The notes under the pieces were generated by a model. That model was given only the letters and a program-made list of their open reading frames with translations. It ran no database searches and was not told the origin of the DNA. From DASPLH01 sp035627675 (GTDB taxonomy: Bacteria > Acidobacteriota > Terriglobia > Terriglobales > Acidobacteriaceae), in contig DASPLH010000085.1 in assembly GCA_035627675.1 (NCBI GenBank), positions 1 through 18,316 of the forward strand: 18,316 nt of DNA, given 5' to 3'. Below, piece by piece: positions 13,281-18,316 of the stretch; positions within the stretch are counted from its first letter, which is position 1, and each line of letters opens with the position of its first letter. The position numbers were made by a program, and so were the translations under genes.

Positions 13281-15089
13281 CTACGCCCCTGGCCGCGCCG
13301 GCTCCCGCTGCAGCCCAGCCCTGTGCAGTGCGAGCGACAGCAGTTCGAGCGACGACTCTCGCGAGCGGCTGGCCTTGGGAATGATATCGACGGCATGCTT
13401 CAGCAGGCGTTCACGCTCGTCCGGCTCGAGGACTCGGGACGTATGAATGACGACGGGGATGTCCCTGGTTTTCTCGTCGGACTTGAGCACCGCAAGCGCC
13501 TCTTCGCCGCCCATCACGGGCATGATCAGGTCGAGGAAGATGATGTCCGGTGATTGTTGCCGGACGACTTCGAGTGCCTCCCGCCCGTTGTCGGCCTCCA
13601 TGATCTCGAAACCCGTGGTGCCCAGCAGCCCTCGCAGGACGTATCGGGAGATCTCATCGTCGTCCACCAGCAGAGCTTTCAGGCGGCCGCCCCCGGCGGC
13701 GACACCCAACGGCCTCAGCTGCTTGGCCGTTTCCGGCTCGCGGAAGACGCGCGGAAGAATCGTCGTGAAGGTCGAGCCTTTCCCCGGCTCGCTTTCGACC
13801 CTCACCTCGCCGCCCAACAGTTCAGCGAGCTTTTTCGTGAGCGGCAAACCCAGACCAGTGCCCTTGGACTTGCGCTGGAGTTCGTTGTCGATCTGCGTGA
13901 ACTCCTCGAAGATGCGCTCCTGGTCCGCCTTTGCGATGCCCACTCCGGTATCGGTCACGCGAAAGACGATGGTGTCGTGCGGCCCGCTCTCCGCCCGGAC
14001 GACGACCTCGCCCTCACGGGTAAACTTCAGTGCGTTCGAGATGAAGTTGCGCAGGATCTGCGAGAGCTTCGACTGGTCGGTTTTCAACCCTGGAAGCTGA
14101 TCCGACCTCTCGAAGGTCAGCAGTACGTGCGTGTTCGAGGTGAGCGGGCGGAGCATGCCGCGCAGCGCGCCGAACAGCTCATCAACCGAGAACTCCTCCA
14201 CTCGCACGCTGAGCTTCCCGGCCTCGATCTTCGCGAGGTCGAGCAGGTCGTTGACCATCTCCAACAGAGACTCCGCCGAGCGGCGGATGAAGCTGACCTG
14301 CTTCGCCTGCTCCGGCGTCAGATCGCCGTCCACGCGGTCCTGGAGCAAGTTCGAGAGACTGATGATCGAGTTCAGCGGGGTGCGGAACTCGTGGCTCATG
14401 TTGGAGAGGAACCGGGACTTCAGCTCCGATGTGCGCTGCAGCAGCGCGGCGCGCTCGTCCAGTTCGGCGTAGAGCGCCACCACTCCGCGGTTCGTGTCGT
14501 CCAACTCGCGGTTGAGTCTCTCGAGGTCCGCCTGTCGAACCTGGAGCTGCTCGAGCGCGAACATCAGCTCGCGATTTTGCAGCTCCATCTCCTCCGCGAT
14601 GTCTCCGGCGTGTTTCCGGAGCGCGGCCTCGATCGACTTGCGCAGCGGCTCTTCCCGCAGCGGAATGCCGCGCCGGCGCAGCCGCTTCTCCATCACGATG
14701 CGCGTGCCGGGCGCGCCGGGCTGAATCTTGAAGCCGTCCATGAGCCGCATCGCGCCGACGATCCCGACGCCCATGCCGGTCTCCGACTTGTAGCGGCCCG
14801 CGAGAATTTCATTCAGATGCGGTATGCCCGGCCCGTCATCGGAGATGAGGATGACAAGCGCCTGCGGGTCGCCCGAGCTCAGCGAGAACTCCACCCTGCC
14901 CTTTTGCGCGTACCGGAATGCGTTCCGGACGATCTCGGAACAGGCGGTGGCAATGCGGGTCTGCTCCTGCACATCGAAGCCGACGGCCTCGGCAATCAGA
15001 CGTGCGCGCCTGCGCGCCATCGCCACGTCCCGCTCCGAAGCTACCTCGAACCCCAGCAGCGGCTTGCCCGTATTCTCGACGGCTGTCAC
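13281..15089 (-). CDS. Hybrid histidine kinase with N-terminal RsbT-like ATPase domain and C-terminal receiver
   Basis: A 602-residue fusion. Residues about 10-135 are an RsbT-like serine kinase domain (TACSEIVRNAFRYA, N box; SDDGPGI at 83-89; GMGVGIVGAMRLMDGF). A coiled coil follows at about 145-225, then HisKA with His233 (SHEFRTPLN), ATPase with Asn352 (ISNALKF), DTGVGI and GTGLGL (410-415), and a receiver with Asp476-478, phosphoacceptor Asp520 and Lys572. No membrane segment or DNA-binding domain. The GTG start shares GTGA with the stop of the phosphatase gene and has GAGG upstream. It presumably couples stressosome state to phosphorelay; kinases placed after rsbRSTX genes are known from other phyla. 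Confidence 0.9.
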   Translation of the reverse strand: MTAVENTGKPLLGFEVASERDVAMARRRARLIAEAVGFDVQEQTRIATACSEIVRNAFRYAQKGRVEFSLSSGDPQALVILISDDGPGIPHLNEILAGRYKSETGMGVGIVGAMRLMDGFKIQPGAPGTRIVMEKRLRRRGIPLREEPLRKSIEAALRKHAGDIAEEMELQNRELMFALEQLQVRQADLERLNRELDDTNRGVVALYAELDERAALLQRTSELKSRFLSNMSHEFRTPLNSIISLSNLLQDRVDGDLTPEQAKQVSFIRRSAESLLEMVNDLLDLAKIEAGKLSVRVEEFSVDELFGALRGMLRPLTSNTHVLLTFERSDQLPGLKTDQSKLSQILRNFISNALKFTREGEVVVRAESGPHDTIVFRVTDTGVGIAKADQERIFEEFTQIDNELQRKSKGTGLGLPLTKKLAELLGGEVRVESEPGKGSTFTTILPRVFREPETAKQLRPLGVAAGGGRLKALLVDDDEISRYVLRGLLGTTGFEIMEADNGREALEVVRQQSPDIIFLDLIMPVMGGEEALAVLKSDEKTRDIPVVIHTSRVLEPDERERLLKHAVDIIPKASRSRESSLELLSLALHRAGLQREPARPGA

Positions 15090-16096
15090 TCCGATTTCCT
15101 CACTACGAGCACGGTGACGTCATCGCGGCCCCGCTTGTAATCGCGGTAGAGCACACTGGCGACGACCGCGGGATGCTTGCGCGTCAGTCCCGGATACCTG
15201 CGCAGGTCCCATTGCGAGACCAGGCCGTCGGAGTGCATGACGAGCAGAGCGCCGCTTTCGAAGCTGTAGTCGAATTCCTGGCACCTGCTTACCTGCACGC
15301 CGAGCGTTCCGTTGTGCGACACCATGCTTTGAGATTTCGCGTCGGACAGAATGCTGGCTGAAATATTGCCGATCCCGGCATAGCGGCACAACGTGCTGCC
15401 ATACGGAGACTCGAGCACGCTCATCGCTGCCCCGCGCGTCTTGCGCAACGCGCCGTGCGACGCATCGAGAATCTCGCACGGGCGGCGAGGCAGGTATTCG
15501 CGCATCATCCTCACGGCCTCGGCCGACGCGGCGGCAGCTTCCAGCCCGTGACCAAGCCCGTCAACCACCATGGCCAGCATGCGCCCGCCGAAATCGGTCG
15601 TCAGCCACGAGTCGCCGCAAACGGTCTCGCCCTTGATCGGCACGTTCACTACACCGAACTCCGACCGGCAGTGACTCGGTTCGCCGGCCTTGGTCCACAA
15701 GCGGGACACGAGGACCGTGCCGAATTCCGGCACCGAGTAGATATCCAGGAACTGCGAGAGTCGCCGGATCGCTCCGAGACCCGTGCCGGGCGTGCCCGCA
15801 GTCGAGTAGCCGTCCTGCATGGCCGCCAGAACGTTGAGACCGGGCCCCTTGTCCAGCGAGATGATTTCGACCGCGGTCATGCCGTCGACTTCCACGCCTC
15901 GCACCAGTATCTCGCCCTGCTTCGCATGCTTGGCGAGGTTGCGGGCGAGTTCTGTCGCGACGATTGCGACGCGACCACTGTCGGTTTCGTCGAACCCGAT
16001 CTCCGCAGCGACCCGCAGCGCCACCCGCCGTGCTTCGCCTGCCTGCGAAGCCTCCACCACGGGTATCGAGAAGTGCGGACGCGGAGCCGAGTTCAT
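15086..16096 (-). CDS. RsbT-like ATPase fused to PP2C/SpoIIE phosphatase (RsbX-like)
   Basis: A 336-residue fusion. Residues 8-135 resemble RsbT: ATELARNLAKHA (N box, Asn53), LDKGPGL (81-87), GTPGTGLGAIRRL (101-113). Residues 145-333 are a PP2C-type phosphatase as in RsbX/SpoIIE: CGDSW (Asp162), VVDGLGHG (Asp179), GIGNIS (241-246), HSDGL (Asp290), RDDVTVLVV (Asp325/326). RsbX resets the stressosome by removing phosphate from RsbR and RsbS. I prefer the ATG at 16096, which shares ATGA with the rsbT stop, over a GTG two codons earlier. Serine/threonine phosphatase activity is expected because the metal-binding aspartates are kept; kinase activity of the first half is unknown. Confidence 0.9.
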   Translation of the reverse strand: MNSAPRPHFSIPVVEASQAGEARRVALRVAAEIGFDETDSGRVAIVATELARNLAKHAKQGEILVRGVEVDGMTAVEIISLDKGPGLNVLAAMQDGYSTAGTPGTGLGAIRRLSQFLDIYSVPEFGTVLVSRLWTKAGEPSHCRSEFGVVNVPIKGETVCGDSWLTTDFGGRMLAMVVDGLGHGLEAAAASAEAVRMMREYLPRRPCEILDASHGALRKTRGAAMSVLESPYGSTLCRYAGIGNISASILSDAKSQSMVSHNGTLGVQVSRCQEFDYSFESGALLVMHSDGLVSQWDLRRYPGLTRKHPAVVASVLYRDYKRGRDDVTVLVVRKSE

Positions 16097-16497
16097 TTCC
16101 ACCTGGTGATCGTGACCCTGGTTCCCTGCCCGGGAGCCGACTGGATTTCGAATTCGCTTGCCAGCCGCTTTGCGCCGCCAAGCCCCAGGCCCAAACCGCC
16201 GCCCGTGGTGAATCCGTCCTTTAATGCCTGTTGGATGTCTAGTATGCCGGGCCCCTCGTCCGAGAACGTGAGTTTCAGTCCTCTTCTTACGCCCTCGTTC
16301 ATGAGTTCGATGTGAACCGTGCCCCCGCCGCCGTAATCGAGCGTATTGCGAGCGAGCTCGCTCGCGGCGGTCACCATCTTGGTCTGGTCCACCAACGAAA
16401 AGCCGAGTTCCGAAGCCGCCGCTCTCACTGCTTGCCGAACGATCACGACGTCGCCGGAAGAATGGATCGGCAGTTCGTCAGTCCTGACGATCGCCAT
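16093..16497 (-). CDS. rsbT: Switch-protein/serine kinase RsbT
   Basis: A 134-residue GHKL-type serine/threonine kinase, same length as B. subtilis RsbT. It phosphorylates RsbR and RsbS, is then released from the stressosome and activates a downstream partner (RsbU in Bacillus). Motifs: N box ASELARNTLDYG with Asn51, SDEGPGI with Asp80 (79-85), and a glycine-rich lid TGGGLGLGLGGAKRL (98-112). ATG with GGAGGAG about 8 bases upstream; the start overlaps rsbS by 20 bases and the stop overlaps the phosphatase gene. No RsbU is in the window, so the kinase fusion two genes on is the likely receiver of the signal. Confidence 0.93.
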   Translation of the reverse strand: MAIVRTDELPIHSSGDVVIVRQAVRAAASELGFSLVDQTKMVTAASELARNTLDYGGGGTVHIELMNEGVRRGLKLTFSDEGPGILDIQQALKDGFTTGGGLGLGLGGAKRLASEFEIQSAPGQGTRVTITRWK

Positions 16498-16888
16498 CCG
16501 GCGACTCCTCCAGTTCCTCTTCTTCCAGCCCGGGTTCGAATCCGGTCCTCAACAGCGCCATGCCTCTCTCCACGTTCAACGCCGTGCGCACACCCTGGAG
16601 AGAAAGGCCCAGCTCGACCAGCGTGATCGCCACTGCCGGCTGCATTCCGACCACCACCGTCTGCGCATCCAGGACGCGCGACATCGAGGCGATGTTGCCC
16701 AGCATGCGTCCGATAAACGAGTCCACAACCTCCAGACTCGAGATGTCGATCAGCACGCCGCGAGCGCCCGCCTGCACGATCTTGGTGGTCAGATCGTCCT
16801 GCAACGTCATGGCGAGGCGATCGTGCATATCCACTTGGATCGTCACGAGCAGGAATTTCCCCATTTGTAAGATCGGTATGCGATCCAT
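16478..16888 (-). CDS. rsbS: Stressosome scaffold protein RsbS (STAS domain)
   Basis: A 136-residue STAS-domain protein. RsbS and RsbR together build the stressosome shell, which sequesters RsbT until phosphorylated. MDRIPILQMGKFLLVTIQVD is the typical RsbS opening, and SLEVVDSFIGRML carries Ser57 at the place of the phosphorylated serine (Ser59 in B. subtilis). The last ~20 residues form an acidic tail (EEEELEESPDGD) not usual in Bacillus RsbS. ATG at 16888, AGGGAA 6 bases before it, 2 bases after the rsbR stop; the longer in-frame extension runs across rsbR in another frame and is not real. Confidence 0.93.
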   Translation of the reverse strand: MDRIPILQMGKFLLVTIQVDMHDRLAMTLQDDLTTKIVQAGARGVLIDISSLEVVDSFIGRMLGNIASMSRVLDAQTVVVGMQPAVAITLVELGLSLQGVRTALNVERGMALLRTGFEPGLEEEELEESPDGDRQD

Positions 16889-16890
16889 CG

Positions 16891-17781
16891 CTATTCCCTG
16901 TTCTGTGTCGCGGCGGCAGAGGCCTGGCCGTCGCGCTCTCTGGACATCTTGACCACCCGGGAGCCGATTCGAACCAGCGCCAGGCGAAACGCGTCGGCCA
17001 GTGTGGCCTTTGTTACAACCTCGCCGAGATCGACACCCAGGTGGACGATGGTCTGGGCGGTCTGTGGGCGGATTCCGCTGATGATGCAATCCGCGCCCAT
17101 CAGTCTCGCGGCTGTCACGGTCTTCAAGAGGTGTTGCGCGACCAGCGTATCCACGGTCGGCACGCCGGTGATGTCGATAATCGCGACCTCGGACCCCGTC
17201 TGCACGATCTGTTGCAGCAGCGCCTCCATCACGACCTGCGTGCGCTGGCTGTCCAGGGTACCGATCAGCGGAACGGCGACGATGCGGTCCCACAACTTCA
17301 CGACCGGAGTGGAAAGCTCCAGCATCTCGTCCTGCTGGCGGGCGATGAGTTCTTCGCGGGTCTTCTGGTAGGTCTCAGTCGTCAGCAGCCCAAGGCGATC
17401 GAGCACTTCATTGAGGGTCCAGATGTCCTCGGCCAAACCGTTGCTGTCGGACCCGAACTCCGAGGTGAGGCGCGCGTAAATGGGCTTCTTCAGGGAGAAG
17501 ACGAACATGGCGACTTCCGACGGCGGGAACCCTTGCTGCACGCGGGTTCGCGTGATCTCCGCGAGCTGCTCGCGGACCGGCGCCCAGTCGGCGTGACGCA
17601 CATCCGAGAAATTTCCCGACTGCATGGCGGTTGTGACGAGCGCCAGGAAGGTGCGCGCCTGTGACCTCAGGTCTTCGTCGCGCATCAGGTCGGACCGGCG
17701 CGTCGAGGCGGACATTTCTGAAATCCATTGCGAGAGAATCTCGCTTTCGTGCTTCCGAACAATCTGCGGAATACGGCTCAT
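16891..17781 (-). CDS. rsbR: Stressosome sensor protein RsbR, RsbRD-type N-terminus
   Basis: A 296-residue RsbT co-antagonist. Residues 5-140 are an all-helical RsbRD-type sensor domain (IVRKHESEILSQWI, RVQQGFPPSEVAMFVFSLKK), with no haem or flavin signature visible, so the stimulus is unknown. A linker helix (135-160) leads to a STAS domain at 165-275 with DITGVPTVDTLVAQ; Thr205 matches the first RsbT target threonine of Bacillus RsbRA, and Thr241/Thr244 in RPQTAQTIV lie near the second. It has GGAGAG 5 bases before the ATG at 17781. A short polar tail follows the STAS domain. It is first in the island and thus likely promoter-proximal. Confidence 0.93.
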   Translation of the reverse strand: MSRIPQIVRKHESEILSQWISEMSASTRRSDLMRDEDLRSQARTFLALVTTAMQSGNFSDVRHADWAPVREQLAEITRTRVQQGFPPSEVAMFVFSLKKPIYARLTSEFGSDSNGLAEDIWTLNEVLDRLGLLTTETYQKTREELIARQQDEMLELSTPVVKLWDRIVAVPLIGTLDSQRTQVVMEALLQQIVQTGSEVAIIDITGVPTVDTLVAQHLLKTVTAARLMGADCIISGIRPQTAQTIVHLGVDLGEVVTKATLADAFRLALVRIGSRVVKMSRERDGQASAAATQNRE

Positions 17782-17897
17782 GCCATCTCTCCAGAGACAA
17801 ATCGACCGCTGGTGCGGTCCGTGCTTTGCAATTGCGTGAGAACCGGGGCAGACAGCGCCCAAGAAGTGCCCGGCTCACATTCCGGGTCCGTGGCTAC

Positions 17898-17903
17898 ATT
17901 ATA
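17898..17903 (-). promoter_or_regulatory. Candidate -10 box (TATAAT) for the stressosome/gas vesicle operon
   Basis: A perfect TATAAT in GTGTTTATAATGTAG on the minus strand puts the transcription start about 110 bases before rsbR. No TTGACA-like -35 is present; the -35 position falls inside the palindrome 17912-17945, as often seen when an activator or repressor acts there. This would be the promoter of the whole downstream island. Confidence 0.5.
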
Positions 17904-17911
17904 AACACGGA

Positions 17912-17945
17912 GCGCGTTTTGCGCACGGCACGCTCGAAAACGCGC
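17912..17945. repeat. Perfect 9-base inverted repeat over the -35 region of rsbR
   Basis: GCGCGTTTT (17912-17920) and AAAACGCGC (17937-17945) are exact inverted copies with 16 bases between. Flanking CACG (17906-17909) and CGTG (17946-17949) extend pairing with a 2-base bulge. It may be an operator for the rsbR promoter or the terminator of the upstream efflux gene; no U-run follows. A second palindrome, AGGCCC-C-GGGCCT (17953-17965), lies beside it. Confidence 0.6.
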
Positions 17946-17992
17946 CGTGGGTAGGCCCCGGGCCTTTGACTGGAAAAGTAATAATCAGCGCG

Positions 17993-18316
17993 TCAGCTGC
18001 GCGCGAGCGCCTCTTCGCGCTCCACTTCCTCGGCCGTAACGCGGTCGCGCAATCCGTGTCCGCGGAACCAGTTCTGTACTCGCTCCATGTACACGTAGAT
18101 CACCGGGGTGATGTACAAGGTGATCAATTGCGAGAAACACAAGCCGCCGACAACCGCCCATCCCAGCGGACGACGCGATTCGGCTCCCGCGCCGAATCCC
18201 AGCGCGATCGGAAGCGTACCCATCAGCGCCGCCATCGTGGTCATCATGATGGGACGGAAGCGCACCAGGCATCCCTGGTAGATCGCGTCTGCCGGCGACA
18301 TGCCCTGGTGGCGCTG
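17993..18316 (-). CDS. RND-family efflux permease, C-terminal end only
   Basis: The frame is open from the right edge to a TGA at 17993; the 107 visible residues are the C-terminus of a roughly 1000-residue RND (AcrB/MdtB-like) inner-membrane proton/drug antiporter. QGCLVRFRPIMMTTMAALMG is a highly conserved RND signature in the membrane domain, followed by PIALGFGAGAESRRPLG and the last membrane segment with QLITLYITPVIYVYMER. A charged cytoplasmic tail ends the protein. An internal ATG at 18301 is not a real start. It lies on the same strand as rsbR but 211 bases away and ends before the rsbR promoter candidate, so it seems a separate operon. Confidence 0.92.
   Translation of the reverse strand, partial: QRHQGMSPADAIYQGCLVRFRPIMMTTMAALMGTLPIALGFGAGAESRRPLGWAVVGGLCFSQLITLYITPVIYVYMERVQNWFRGHGLRDRVTAEEVEREEALARS

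Overview
The window is high-GC bacterial DNA with tightly packed, overlapping genes. The mix of a UbiD-type decarboxylase, a stand-alone NuoI, a secreted RidA-like protein, an uncharacterised nucleotidyltransferase and an acidobacterial-looking style of hybrid signalling suggests Acidobacteriota, perhaps a Bryobacterales/Solibacter-like organism. That assignment is inference; there is no rRNA gene here to test it.

Left part (1-4304), housekeeping and accessory genes. On the minus strand are the N-terminal part of an NTP_transf_5-like nucleotidyltransferase (runs off the left edge) and a 91-residue protein built from five-residue repeats. A UbiD-family decarboxylase follows on the plus strand, convergent with a secreted RidA-like protein. 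RidA is divergent from a lone nuoI.

Main part (4425-17781), all on the minus strand, so read from right to left. First comes a complete stressosome module: rsbR, rsbS, rsbT, an RsbT-like ATPase fused to a PP2C/SpoIIE-type phosphatase (the RsbX role), and an RsbT-like ATPase fused to a hybrid histidine kinase with a terminal receiver. After a gap of only 56 bases comes a tandem ArsA/Get3-type ATPase, which itself overlaps the first of a run of gas-vesicle genes: gvpF/L, a gvpS/M-like GvpA paralogue, a second gvpF/L and gvpK. After a 373-base gene-free stretch follow gvpJ, gvpA, a PAS-containing sensor kinase with a cysteine-rich N-terminus, a single-domain response regulator, a third gvpF/L and gvpG. 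Most junctions are overlaps (ATGA, GTGA, TAGTG) or gaps of 2-33 bases, so one or two transcripts probably carry everything.

How the genes may work together (inference): the RsbR/RsbS complex senses a stress and holds RsbT, RsbT release is reset by the PP2C fusion, and the signal passes to the RsbT-kinase hybrid. A second kinase/regulator pair, possibly redox- or metal-sensing, sits inside the gvp genes. No sigma factor, anti-sigma factor, RsbU or DNA-binding regulator is present, so the output route is unknown. The whole looks like a stressosome-linked gas-vesicle island, with a Get3-like ATPase as a candidate handler of the very hydrophobic GvpA-type subunits. gvpN and gvpC are not in the window.

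Right edge (17993-18316): the C-terminal end of an RND-type efflux permease, also on the minus strand, separated from rsbR by a 211-base intergenic region with a TATAAT box and a strong palindrome. No tRNA, rRNA, CRISPR array, insertion sequence or replication origin was seen.
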